Positions 51,801 through 64,000 of a stretch of 64,000 nt of DNA are shown here, piece by piece. A model generated the notes under the pieces. That model worked only from the letters and a program-made list of their open reading frames with translations. It was not told the origin of the DNA and did not search any database. The DNA comes from Mesaphorura yosii (taxonomy: Eukaryota; Arthropoda; Collembola; Poduromorpha; Tullbergiidae). The stretch covers positions 1 to 64,000 of the forward strand of contig WIXG01000203.1 of NCBI GenBank assembly GCA_009869945.1, given 5' to 3'. Position 1 is the stretch's first letter. Every line of letters starts with the position of its first letter. Made by a program: the position numbers and the translations under genes.

Positions 51801-53592
51801 AAGTTGCTTGACTTGACTCAAATTTTAGGTTTTAACCTCTGACACGCTTGAAACGTATCATTTACAGATTCTTGAGCTGCTCGCTACTTCTTCCGTGCTG
51901 CCGTTCAATTGATCTCTGACCTTTCTTGACGCCTCTGCCGTATTCGTGTTCACGTGATATTTAAAAATTTGAAAATTCGCGGGCTTACATGAATATTATT
52001 CATAATGTTCTCCATGTTTTCGGTTTTTTCAGTCGATCCTGTTCCCATTAATGGCTAATAAACGTCTGGCCGTGGTGGCGCTATTGCTGGTGCTGCATTC
52101 GATTCAGTCCTTTTGAGGCTACGGTCGGTCCTCCGGGCGCGGGTGCTTGCTGGTGGTATCCAACACCTTTGACAAATTACAAAATGACAAAATGGAGATT
52201 AAAACAAACGGCTCAGCTCGTCGCTTGCAGGCTCGCAGGCGTACACGTATAAAAAAATTAAAAGCCAGGTCGAGTGCGCAGGATGAAAAGTGTCTCAGAA
52301 CAACGAGGAGACAAGTGATATGGTATTACACATTAGACACACGTCATTTTTCACGTACGCACTTGACTACGATTGCGACTACAGCTGCGGGCTCTCGAGA
52401 ATTAAATCCCGTCCCGTCCCAGGAAGAAAGACGAAGACGCTGTCACTGTCACCTTTACGCATCTTCAATTTATTGTCCACTCTTTTTTACATTTACGTAA
52501 TTTTCTAAACAGAAAACAGCAGAAGCACGAAACATGGGCACGAAGCACATAGATCAGGTTACGTACGCACTAATCACGAATGCGAGGCACAACCAGCCTC
52601 GATTGTTCAATACAAAATGCGTAGCGTAAAGCGTAAAGATGCGAATGTAAATGCAAACGTATGAAATTAAATAAACTGAGTTCACAATCTACAATTCACA
52701 ATCGCCATGCTGTTTTCAGGATAAATTTTATTATGCAGTGGATGAAGTTGATTGTTGTGGTCCCGTGTTTTCTGTTTTGCTTTTGAGTTTGCTGCTTGTT
52801 CGTATCAGTTTTGATCACAAGGAAAGTAAGACGTGCATGCGTTTTGCCAGCCTCGACTCTTCGTTTTATGGCTGTCGTTGTCGTTAACGTTATTATTAAA
52901 GAAGAATTCGAGATGCGAGCCGTTCTCGAGTGAGAAAATGAAGATTTTCTTTCTCCTGCGCTCCGAGCCCGTTCCATGACGTTATTATTAAGAATTTTAT
53001 TGAAACTTGATAAGTTGATTGATACCACACACAATCTTAACTGCGAACGAGCAGAGCTGACTTGCCTTCATTTTTTTGCTTTTGCGTAAAGCAAAGCAAA
53101 AGTCACTTTTCTTGAATTCTTGTTGTTTTTTGCAGCATTTTTCTCGAGAATCGGAATAATAACGAGAAACAAGATTTTGCATTGCTGCAACAGAAATCTA
53201 CTTTTTAACCAGCCAGCACTTTAATTTCATGCCTCGATAAGTCCGAGACAGATTTCGTACAAAAAATGCAGCTGACACGTCAAATTTAACGAACTTTGTT
53301 TTGTTTCAGGTGATTAGATTTTTGTAAATGATTTTCTATAAGAGAAATGTGATTTCGGTATTCAGCTTGTTTTGCCAGCTATTGTTTCATTGTTTCGTGT
53401 GATGATTCGTCATCAATTCAAATTCGAGGCTGATCAATGTCGAAGGAAAGCAACAAACGAGAGAGCCGGCCGGACCAGCAAGCTAATCAGAGCATTTTCA
53501 GCATTCTTGGGCTTGGAGCCAAGTGCCAAGTCACATCTGCAAGCCAAGACAGCGAGCATAATCTTAAATATTTATGTGACCATCGTTTACGT

Positions 53593-53614
53593 TTACGCGT
53601 ACGCGTACGCGTAA
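53593..53614. repeat. 22-bp palindrome made of (ACGCGT)3
   Basis: Three ACGCGT units with flanking TT and AA give a perfect palindrome that is also a tandem repeat. Confidence 0.9.
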
Positions 53615-54675
53615 TTATTGAGCAAGGCAATAATTCACTTAAACTTCGTCCCATCTCGCATTTTGTCATGCTGGAACTGAATTTGTAGCACAGCACTCTG
53701 ATTCTGATTCGCTAATCGTTATTCGTAATAACTCGTACTCGCTTTTTATCGCTCGATTGAAAGAAACGAAACCAGACTGGACTGTACAAATGCAAAAAAC
53801 GCGGACTGTCAAGGTTATTTATTGGCAGAGTGAAACCGATAAGACGGACAGACAGGACAGGTAAATTATTATTACGAATTGCTTTTACTGCTGCGTATTA
53901 CATCAGAACATGAACCTTTGGTGTAATTAAAATGTAGCGCGCAAGGTGAGGTGAAGAGTTTTACGTCTTACCAGTCTTGCGTGGTGTTGGACCATGAAAA
54001 CGCAAGGAAGCGTTCAAAATCAACTGGATCACGTCCCAAGGATCAGCAGACATTTACAAATAACAACATTAAACGGTCTCGAAAGCAGAAAAACGCAACG
54101 CTACACGCAAACAATCAGTTAATCAGACAAAGTCAAAGCTACAAAGGTCTTTTACATTGTTGCTAGTCTGTTATTAAGGTAGGGACGAGCCGAGAGTGCG
54201 TGAGAGACAGTGGACTTATTCAATTTCAAATTGGATTGCTTTTAACAACGCAAAGGCAAAGACACAAGCAAATGCAATGGCAAGTGTAAATCAGTAACGA
54301 TAACAGTTTACTGCTTGTTGGTGGCGACGAATGTTGACGCTGATAACAAGACTCAAGTCTTGCATTTTGTATTGCATTGCATTGTTGCATTAGCGAATCT
54401 GCACTTCGTTAATGATTCCAGACACTTTTTATACAATTTTACGCTGTTTAAGGGCAATAGCAATAATTATAAGCTACCATTCTTACTCGCGCAATGCAAT
54501 TTACCGAAAAAAAGCAACTAGCTTAAAGCATCCACTTTGTTATCTGCTCATAAAATGGACACAGTGCCAATAATTTGTTTAGGCGCAAAAAAGTCGGCGG
54601 AATTTGTAAGAATTCGAACGTGACTTTCAGCTAAATTTGCCTTTCGCACGAACCTAAACTGAAAAATCATTGCAG

Positions 54676-54909
54676 GCATTGAATTCCGGGGCCGTCCGGT
54701 CTAATTTTGAGTTTTTTGACGGGCAGGAGCAAAAATACGAAAGTCATGCCGTTGAAGTTGACGTTGACAAGCTTCAGGGCTTCCCTTCACAAGAAATTGA
54801 AGAAATCAACCCGAGAGACCTGAGAATCTTTTCCTGGGCCAGTCGAGTCGAAAATCGGACCCAAATTGAAGGGTGTGGAAGACGCGTACAAGTCTGTAAT
54901 CATTTGAAG
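54676..54909 (+). other. Orphan candidate exon, 78 codons, function unknown
   Basis: The open frame lies between an acceptor-like end (AATCATTGCAG) and a donor-like start (GAAG then GTATTG). It spans exactly 78 codons in phase 0. The translation contains EVDVDKLQGFPSQEIEEINP, has balanced composition and looks more protein-like than most frames here. I recognise no family. There are no partner exons in view, and chance is quite possible. Confidence 0.15.
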
Positions 54910-55207
54910 GTATTGTTCGAGAACCGACGACGTAATGATGGAATGTTTGTATTTAAATCGTAGCATAGCGTAGCGTAATGGTAAATGGTAATAATACATT
55001 TTAAATTTTTATTATACGTATTGAAAGTTCAAATCTTTCAAGACAAGACACTCCTCATTAATTCATTCATTATCATTACCGTGCCATGCCGTGCTGTACT
55101 GCGATGTGATGTGATGGAGAATGATTTAAGATAGCGACCAAGGAAAGCGGCGGAATCGGCCCAGCCCATTTTCTTCATGATACATTGCAATATTTACTTT
55201 GCCTCGA

Positions 55208-55223
55208 GTACGCGTACGCGTAC
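55208..55223. repeat. 16-bp palindrome GTACGCGTACGCGTAC
   Basis: Self-complementary, built from the same ACGCGT unit as the sequence 1.6 kb before it. Confidence 0.85.
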
Positions 55224-55260
55224 AATCTCGGAGCTTATCTGCTCTGCTTTTATTTTACTG

Positions 55261-55275
55261 CTCTGCTCTGCTCTG
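55261..55275 (+). repeat. (CTCTG)3 tandem repeat
   Basis: Three perfect CTCTG units. Complementary CAGAG words are among the commonest in the window. Confidence 0.8.
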
Positions 55276-56787
55276 GTCGTGATCTACGTGTCATGATAAC
55301 TGCTCCACATAATTTACGTACGTCTCACACCTGACCCGGCCCGAACCTACCAACTTTTACTTTTCTTTTTAAAATACACCACTTTATTATTACAACAGAT
55401 TGCTTATCTCTCGTGTCTCACACGCACGAAGGCACAGCCACGAAGATGCTCTGCTCTGCTCTTCTTTCGGCCACGTCACGAACTGGGAGGTTGCCAAGCC
55501 GTAAAATTGTAAAAAAAAAGTGCTCTCTTTATTTTATTAGAAGTACTTTCATGTAAATTAACGTTGTGTATTTAATTTGTTCACGGAACCGCAGCAAATA
55601 ATGAATAACCTGCTCGAATTTTATTACAAAGTACGTTGATGGATTTTCGATACTCTCTCGCTTGCGTAAGAATTTGTTGCGTTTGTTGTGGGAATCGGGC
55701 AATAAAATATTATTTATTGAGAGCAGCAGCAATAAAAGACGGACGGAGCACAAAAAGGGAGTGTTCTGGATCACATTTCACGACTCGTTCTCGTTCTTGT
55801 TCTCGGGTTGTAAAAACGCTGCGCAATGCAAGGAAAATCTAATCTAATCTCTCATCCAGTGCAGCAGTGATGCAGTGATGCAATGATGGACCGACCAGCG
55901 CTTAAATCGCTTCTCGCCAAATCCTCAGCTGCTAACACGATGTTGAGGTTATTAAAGCAGACAAGTCTTGACGTTTCTCATCTCGTCTACCTGCTCTTTT
56001 TTCAATGTGTGTGGCGTGGTCGTGGCTCTCGATTGCATTATTGCAGCATCGCAATAATAATGTTTTACAATTTACAGGCACTTAAACTGTCCCACGGTGT
56101 GAGGTATTCATTTTAATTTCATTCCACACTGCACTGCACTGCTCGAGAATTAAATTAGAACTAATTTTCTAATACGACCGACCTTAGAATTTCTGCCTGC
56201 GTGTACGCGTCGACGCGACTCATAAAATTGTTCTTGAAACCTGAAATGAAATGAATTGCGGCAGACAACCCGCCCGTTTTACTTTACTTTACGAGCGTTG
56301 TTGTCAGATTTTTTATTGCTTTGCTGCATCGCTGCGTACATTGTGCTTTGTGTTTCTTGAAAGAAAAACTAATTAATGAAGTGGTGATGACTCGTCGGAC
56401 GATGAAGATTGATGAGGGACGACGGAAAGAATGCAGAGTGACATTTTGACGAGTACGAGAAATGAGTCCGGGCTAATTGTAATTCGTGCTCGGCGCGGCG
56501 GATTTTCAGGTCGCACCGTTAATTCTTCAAGTTCGTGTTCACGTCTTCATGTATGGCGATCACGCGCGTTTGCGTTTGACAACAAAGCCTGCGTATTCTA
56601 TTCTATTTTAGTAACCACTAACCAGGATCGTAATTAAAATAATAAACTACGCGTCTGCAGTCTGCACGAAAGAAAAGCAGGCCGGCCTGGTTCGGTCGTC
56701 GGCGCGGAAAAGGAAGTCGGGCATAAATGCGAATTGCGAAGGAATAATGCAGATTCACCGCTACGCTAAAAATAGTGACCGACAAGT

Positions 56788-57297
56788 TTAAGTGTGTGTA
56801 CGTGAGACTTGAATGCAGAAATCCGAAATCCTCTGCTTATCCTGCTTTCTTATCATAATAACAATAAATGTGGTTGCGGTGACAAATGACAATTCGCGAA
56901 TAGCGAAAGCCGTGATCACGCTCGATGCCGACATAATTGCCATTGCCATTTTCGCAATAAATCTTCTCCTATCATCTTCTGATCTGTTTGGTTCTCTTTT
57001 ACGGTGTTTCATGTCAAATATTTGCTGATAATCCCTAAACTTACTGCATTTCTTTCCCAAACTGCACGGAATCCTGAATTTTTTACTCGCGACTACGATG
57101 GGATTTGCAAAAAAAATGCAGCCAGCAAGATTAATTCGTTCATAATGGAGCGCATAACAGCGACAAAAAGTGGCTTTTGTCTCGCGAAGAAGGGTGCATA
57201 ACTCAAAAATCAATTCAATTGTTCTGTTTCCCGAGATAATCGTATTAAAACTAGAAACAGTGTGCAAAATCACAATTTGCGATGCTGCGCTGTGCAT
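56788..57297 (-). other. Unrecognised 169-codon open reading frame, probably chance
   Basis: The frame starts with ATG and contains hydrophobic stretches but no domain I know. It overlaps open frames on the other strand. A frame of this length has a modest chance of arising at random in 64 kb at this composition. Confidence 0.08.
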
Positions 57298-60211
57298 GTT
57301 GAGCGCAATTTATCATTCGCATTGTTACGATTCAATTTTCTACTGCTCTTTTTTGCCTGCCGACTTATTTCGTGACTTATTGTTTCGCGCAGTTGAAGAG
57401 TTCAATAAATTTTATCGCTCGAGATTGGAAAATCGAAATCATGTCGCCCTTCGTTATTTATTGCGCACGTAAACGCCAAAATGTGAACTTTAATGTAGTT
57501 TCAGGCTGTAGTTTGCGTTTACAGTTTGTTTGTTGTCGGCTTGATGGCCGAGTTGAATAACCATGCATAATAAAAAGTTTAAGTTGAGGTTGCTCGTTTT
57601 CGTCTCATCTTCGTGGGCTGCATGCGCATTTCTTGGCAGAATGCATGAGCAATTAATTCAAGTCAGTTAAAAGGCTCGGCTGGCTCGGCACAGGAATTTT
57701 GTGCTTATGATCAAAAGTATAACATTTTTATACAATCTGCACATTTTTGGGCCGGAATGAGAAAGTTTCCGTACGGGATTTGTGAATTTGCATGTTATTT
57801 ACTCGAAACGCCTTGAAATTGATTTGTGAGTCCGTCGTAAAATTGAGGAATTAATAAAATGCATGCAAGTCACTTTCTAGAGTATACGCGTTACTTGTTG
57901 TAAGACTGAATTTCTTAAATAAACGCAAAAAAACTGCGCATTCTGGTTGCAAAAATTTCTCAATCACAATTTATTCTTGACCCGTCACGAAGTCCCCGAG
58001 TTCTATTAGCAATTTTACTGCGATTGTTGCTTAATTTTAGTCGTGTTTTAACTTCAGCAGGCGATATTTAAAGAATCTTCGTTAAACAATCGCATATATG
58101 ATGAATTTGACCTTTTAGTTAAAGTGGCCCGTGCTTTCACAAAAACTTAATTTTCTAAACGACTTCGACTCGACCGAATCGTGCATCACGCTTCAAGAGA
58201 GATTGTGAAATACGAAATCGAAATGAAGCGAAGCCCGACCATTTCACGATTCTATTTGTGTGACCCGGCTTTGTGCGCCTGCTTTTAATTTCCCGTCCTG
58301 ACTCCCGAAGCAATTAACAATTAACAATGTAACAATACAACAAAGAACAATAAACCGCCGTGCTGCCGTAGAAAGCCACCGAATTCGGTTTATTGCGTTT
58401 TGCGGTCATGGCCCGACTCAATTCAATTGTATTCGGTCCCGATTGCAAAATGAAGACGACTAAATATTCATAATTCGGTAGCACGAGCACGCAACAGCTA
58501 AATAAATATGAAATTATGCAAATGACTGGGTTTTAAATTATAATTGTGGTTGACAAAGTGCAAAATTAGAATTTACGATACTATTTAAAATTTGACTTGA
58601 ATGCTGAAGGAAGAATAACGAATAATAATGCGGACCACGGCTGCGATTGAGTGACTTGCTCAACAATGGCGCATAAAATTGAGTCCCTAAATTGCTAAAT
58701 TAAGCAAGCCGTCGAGGAGCTCAAATTAGACAATAACTTTTTTTCGCAACAACAACCGCTCGAGTCGCTGAGAAAAAAACTTTTTTTAAATCCTCTTCGG
58801 GTATTTTGGAATTTACTTCAAAATGCAAGCGGTGTTCGAAAAGTATGACAGCAATTTTCGAGCTAATTTACTTCTTTGGCTTAATTACGCTTAAAATAGC
58901 AGTAAAAATAGGCTACTAGTTTAAATACTTGCGATATTTAGTCATTTCGCTGGCAAAGCAGTTAGCAGCTCGCAATTTCATTCTTTGTCACCACAGGCCG
59001 CCTCATTTAAATTAGAGTTCGGTCGGGCGTCCGTCAAAGACGTGAAATCTCCTTCAAACTGACTCAAGACTTTGATTGACATCGTAAGAAGTAAAAATCT
59101 CATCCCATCCTTCCTGAAATTGCAGTGCAATGCCGTAATTACGAATTACTGTGATTTACGTAAAAGAATTGTGTAATTTCGGGTTTGCGTTCGCGACAGG
59201 GAAATTGCGGGGCCTTTTCAGTGCTGCACTGCATTGCATTGACCATTTCGCTGTTGCTGCTCTAATAATACAGTTTAATCGCATAAACGCCAAACGCGAG
59301 TCGGATCCCACAATTAGACGAGGCAGATGCTATTTTCCGTCTTGCTGCGCTGAATTCCTGCTGTTAACCGAATTTACGCGTAATGCCGTACGTAATTTAC
59401 GAGATCAGAAAGCTACCCTTTCTCAAGGCCTCAAAGCTGAGCGAGTGAACCAATAATTTGTGCTTTACGCGTTCACTTACGCGATCCCAATCAGGGAGAA
59501 ATTTAATGATAGCTCATGCACCCAGAAATGCAGTGCGCCATGCACCCATCGTTTAATTTTGTGGGTTGAGACGCTGGCTGCTGACAAGGACCCAGACTTA
59601 ATAATACAAATTACGAATTACAAGCTTGTGGAGTACAGAAATCATAATTCACAGAAGCCTGTATAAAAAGAGCGTCTTGTTCTTCGTTCGAGGGTGACCT
59701 TCAGCAGCAATTATAATTAAATCGTGGTCGTAGTCGTGCTGCCGCTGCCGTAATCGCAATCCACATGTAATTAGCGTTCATTGGTGATTGGTTGCTTGCT
59801 GCTTCTGCTCTCATATTATTAATTCGCACTTGCTTGTACCAATTTGCTCGCTGTTTCTGATTCTGACTCTCAGAACAGCACAGCGTTGATTGGTCAGATG
59901 CGCGTACGGCCGGCCGGCCCACTTGTTCTATTATGATGTTAATCTAAATCACAATCACGATCGGCAAGCAAAGCGGCAACAGCAACAGCAGCAAGAACAA
60001 GAAAGATGATGTGCTGTGCTATTTTTATATTTCCATTGTGCAAAATGCGAAATGTAAAACATCATTCTTCTGCTTCTACTTCTTGGAAAGAGCAACTTCT
60101 TGTTATTCTTTAAAGGATGTAATACAAAATTGGCGAGCCGGACCATAAATAAAGCCGTGCCGTGCTGAGGTGTGTCGCCGAATCAATCGCCTTAATTTCA
60201 GGTTTGCAAAA

Positions 60212-60484
60212 ATGCAAATCTGGTCAGTTTGTTTTGTACTCCGAGCAGGAAATTTTGTTAAATGCCTGAAATTCATGGCCGAGCTGGACCGCACCCGCTG
60301 CGCGTTGCGTCCGCACCTCGAACAAGTTCCAGGTTACTGTGATGTGACGTATTTTAACAGCGGAATTGACGTGCGAGATGTCAAAACATTCGCGCGCACG
60401 CGTCGACCGTCTACGCGTCCCGTCTTGGGAAATTTTAGTCAACTCAACACTCCAGCAGCACATAAATTATGCAAATGTCAACAG
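60212..60484 (+). other. Orphan candidate exon with start codon, 91 codons, function unknown
   Basis: An ATG lies ten bases after an acceptor-like CTTAATTTCAG (ending 60201), and the frame runs to a good donor-like CAACAG then GTGACT (60485). The translation includes MAELDRTRCALRPHLEQVPG (residues 22-41), which looks protein-like. No known family is recognised and no second exon was identified. Confidence 0.15.
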
Positions 60485-63400
60485 GTGACTTTATCATATT
60501 ACGTAATTCCTATCGCGAATTTTTGCCGTCGAAAACTTGCCCAGTTTAGGTACTCGGAAAGTTCATGGATTACGGATGCGGTGCAGCACGAGGGACTGCT
60601 GGAATGAATGAATTGAAAGGGTTGAACGTGTTGAAGGTCGAAGGCTCTCGAGAACTGGTTCTTCGAATCGTTGGCTGATTTTCCTCTAAAATTCCCGTCC
60701 CCGTAGAATTTTTATTAATGGGCACTGGAGCACTTTTATTAATGCACTCTTCGCTTTTCACCTTTCACGGTAATTGAAATGAATAATTGACGTACACGAC
60801 AGGAGCCAAAGACGAATTTATCTTACGCGCGGTGGGATTTATGAAGTGGATAAAATATTTTGTGCCGTGCCGTGCTTTACTTTTCATTGCAATGAGGGAC
60901 TCAGCAGCATAAAAAATCCAGCGAAGAGGTTCTTGCCTGAAACAGATTTATTTCGAGAGGTTATTTTATTGTGCCGTCCGTCCGTTCGTTCGTCTTCTTT
61001 TCATTGCATCTCCTTTTTGCAATATTTATTTTATCCAAACATCTTTTGTCCGCGAACGAGAGCCCAACGCGAAGCGCTACGTGAAAATGACATTTTCCTT
61101 TCAAGTGGGTGACGTCCGATTTATCAAAACGTATGCAGCGAGTGCTTCTTTTGGAGTACTTTGCCTGCCTTAGTCCATGACTTTTACAGCGCAGGCGCGG
61201 AGTTTATCCGGCACGTCACGAGAACAATGCCGATTATTAATCTCGTCTTCTTCTTGCATCTTTCGATTTGATCTTTATCACTGCACATTTTAGGATTCAT
61301 TGAAAACTCGTCTTGTCGGATTTTTTACTCGTCAGAGCACAAAAATATTTAAAATTCGTGGAGCCGAGGTTCCGATTCAATTACAGACGTGGATTTTCAT
61401 AATGAGTCCTTATTAGCATTGACACGGACAGAAATTTCCGCATCCGCAGCGCAAACGCGAGCGCAGATGTCAATTTTATCTCCGGGCGCATCTCCATTGA
61501 TAATCTCGCTTGCTCCATTGAATAAATGCGGCTGGAGCTTCAATTCATATTTTTTTCACATTTTTAACAGCACGATGAGTATCTTTTGATTAATTGTTGC
61601 TGGCTCCGTGCCATTTTCACATTTCGCATAAAATAACGGTCCCGAATCCGAATCGGAGTCGAATTTCAGATGGCCGCGTGAGATAAGCTGCGATCTGACC
61701 ACATTGCCAACGGAAAAATGCAAACAATGCAAAAGGGTTGAGGTGAGAATTCAATTATTTCAACGCGAGCACGCCGAACATGAAATATTACACGACACGG
61801 CAAGGCACGGTACGAGATTCTAATCGCAGTGTAGTAATAACAAAGCGTAATAAATATTAGATCAGGGCTCAGGCTCAACACTACATCGCGAGAAAGAGAT
61901 TTTATCTGCTCTTCAGCCCGTGAATGAATTTATGTATCAAGGCCTGGCCTGGCTCGGTCATGCTTCCTTAAGCAAAACATTGCCGATTACATTATTACGA
62001 TTTCTTGACGAGATAACCTCAAAAATGCGTACAAAGCGTAATGCAAGTGTTAAAATCGTAATTCGTAATTACAATATTTACCTTAAACCCAAATTTACGG
62101 TTGCGTCGTAATTAAAATTAAGTTCGCGTCCTTGCTCCATTGACGTGACGAAATTTGCAACGCAAAGGTCTTGACATGAATGATAATCAAAGTGTGATTT
62201 TTGCGAAATATTTCAGCCCTCATAATTTAAATTCATTGTTTTACACTTCGAGCCTGCGTTTTTGTAATATTAAAATTCATATTGATGTTAAGGTTAGCAC
62301 ACTTGTTAGGATAATGAATAAATGAATCCTGAGTCTAGTCTGGGCACTTGATCTCTGGGTGCTCGAGCGCGTGCGCGCAAGAAAGATTTTATGTACTTGT
62401 CATTTTCTCACACAAGTAAATTGTGAATTGTGACTAAAATCGTAAGTTAAAAAGTCGTCAACTGGCACGTCCGCGCAAACATAAAATTTGCATGGTGTGA
62501 GCGTCCATGAACCAGATTTCGGGCTGCGACTACGACGTTTTCACGTTAGAATTAATTTAATTACTTTTATGAGCACAAAATCCAGTTAATTATGGCGCGG
62601 CGTAAAATCCTTAACCCGAAGACAAAACTGTAACCAGAAATATGAGACAAATGTTGCGTGTCGGGCTTAAATTCGCAAATCGCCTTAAAAATTGCAACAG
62701 TTTTGGAATTAATTCGGCAAAATTCGCAATCGCATGAATGCTCGAATGCTCGAATTGAGCATTGGGCCCTTGCCTGCCTTTTTGTCTTGTCACTGCCTTG
62801 GTTTATGTTTCCGTAAGAATTTTTAGTAATCTTCTTTCCTTCACAATTCCAATTTTAAATCATCTTAGTTGCTCCGCTCATAATCCTTTTACAAATTCAC
62901 GATTCACGGGACAGCAACAGCAACGACACATTTTACATAGCATTTTACGTATTTGTCGGCGTGTTTTCATGTTTCACACTTTTGTAATCTAGATTTCGTG
63001 AGCAGTCGTAAGCGGATTGACATTTCTGACTGGTAACAAGTCATCATCATCATCACGCAATGGAATGGAATCGGAATCGTCAGAACCCTCGGCAAGAACA
63101 GAAATTTGTGCCCCCGTCATTCCACGTCTCATCTTCATGTCAAACAACATCATCAACATCAAAAAATCAAAATCAGACCGGGCTGGGCCCTGTCTTCTCT
63201 TGAAATGGACCAGATTATTTTGAGTGAGCGAGTCACACAAGTTGAAGTCATCATCGGACAACTAAACAACTGTTTCCAGACGGGCTTTACATCGTTCGCG
63301 TCGACGGCCCGCATTTATCATCATCAGGAATCAAAGACGAGACGATTTTATTGAAATCTGAGGACTCCAAGCCAGAAACCTGATTTCTCATTGCTCGAAA

Positions 63401-64000
63401 CTGGATTTCCAGGACTGTGACTACGATTTTCTTATCTTAATGTGGAATCGTTACACATTGTACGAGAATTCTTGCCCTGCCTGCCTGCCCAGGTGCAGAA
63501 ATGCTTCAACAATCATAAATCAAAATCATATCAATCCAGATCGCATCAAATCTCTTCATCTCCCGTATTATTTCATTAGATTTGTTGTTACACGCAATGA
63601 CAAACCCTTTTAACGTCTGTCTTTGTTCGGGTTCCCTTAAATTTTTTAATCCTGTACCATTAAATCTTGCCCAGATTTTGTCATTCTGCCCGTTCGTGAG
63701 TGATACGCTTTCTTTTCTTACTCGCTGTAGTCGCAGTATTTGATTACAGGCACCCAGAGGCATTTGAAAAGAAATACGCGTACGAGCAAGAATGCAATCC
63801 TTTTCCGATTCTTCCGCTTACCTTTCTTTCGTACTGCTTTCGATGATTAATTGATTTCGGATTCAAAAACTCCAAACCATTAATTTTCCACAAGCAATCA
63901 AATGCAAAGCAACAGAACGGAAAAGTAACTGCGAGAAAATTGGTCAAATAATTGCTCGCTTCTAAAATAGTTCAATTTTCTAGTTTTTGCACTTCCTTTT

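Larger units (their letters stand above)
43086..64000. other. Long upstream stretch without a recognised gene
   Basis: About 20.9 kb upstream of the receptor coding start. It should contain the receptor's 5' exon(s) and promoter, which I could not pin down. No tRNA, rRNA or mobile element was recognised. Two plus-strand open frames bounded by splice-like sites (54676-54909 and 60212-60484) are the only weak protein-coding candidates. Simple repeats and palindromes are listed separately. Confidence 0.55.

Noticed and set aside
62989-63261. Acidic minus-strand frame with an Asp run
   Set aside because: The acidic run comes from an ATCATC simple repeat, the frame starts at TTG, and no convincing donor site follows.

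Overview
The window looks like arthropod nuclear DNA, probably from a crustacean or hexapod. It carries one gene that I can recognise: a knirps-family nuclear receptor (NR0A group: knirps, knirps-like, eagle, embryonic gonad) on the minus strand. NR0A receptors are known from insects and crustaceans. They are DNA-binding repressors with one nuclear-receptor zinc-finger domain and no ligand-binding domain. The gene has arthropod-type splice signals, and CpG-containing words are common across the window. I cannot place the species more closely.

The coding sequence lies at 38987-43048 (minus) in two exons. Exon 1 (42971-43048) encodes 26 residues, the whole first zinc finger. A 1,032-base GT-AG intron separates it from exon 2 (38987-41938), which encodes 983 residues: the second finger, the knirps-type C-terminal extension and a very long low-complexity effector region. 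The joined protein is 1,009 residues, much longer than the Drosophila family members as I recall them. It carries one clear CtBP corepressor motif (PIDLSAK, residues 648-654) and a weaker second one at the extreme C-terminus (PLDLTRS, 1003-1009), so it is probably a repressor. The initiator ATG directly follows a good splice acceptor, so at least one more 5' exon and the promoter should lie above position 43050 and were not identified. The roughly 0.9 kb below the stop codon looks like 3' UTR.

Positions 1 to about 37,990 and 43,086-64,000 form a long non-coding landscape. I see no convincing protein-coding gene, tRNA, rRNA or recognisable mobile element there. Many short open frames occur, but most look like chance. 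The DNA is full of short-unit simple repeats (GCAG, CAAAG, TGAGGC, AATGGC, CTCTG, ACGCGT and others) and contains several perfect palindromes of 16 to 26 bp. A lone developmental regulator in a wide gene-poor region suggests a cis-regulatory domain. Homeodomain-core (TAATTA) clusters in intron 1 and about 360 bp upstream of the ATG are the best local candidates for regulatory sites.

No obviously new multi-gene system was found. The points most worth following are the unusual architecture of the receptor, its missing 5' exon, the palindromes, and a few orphan open frames bounded by splice-like sites.
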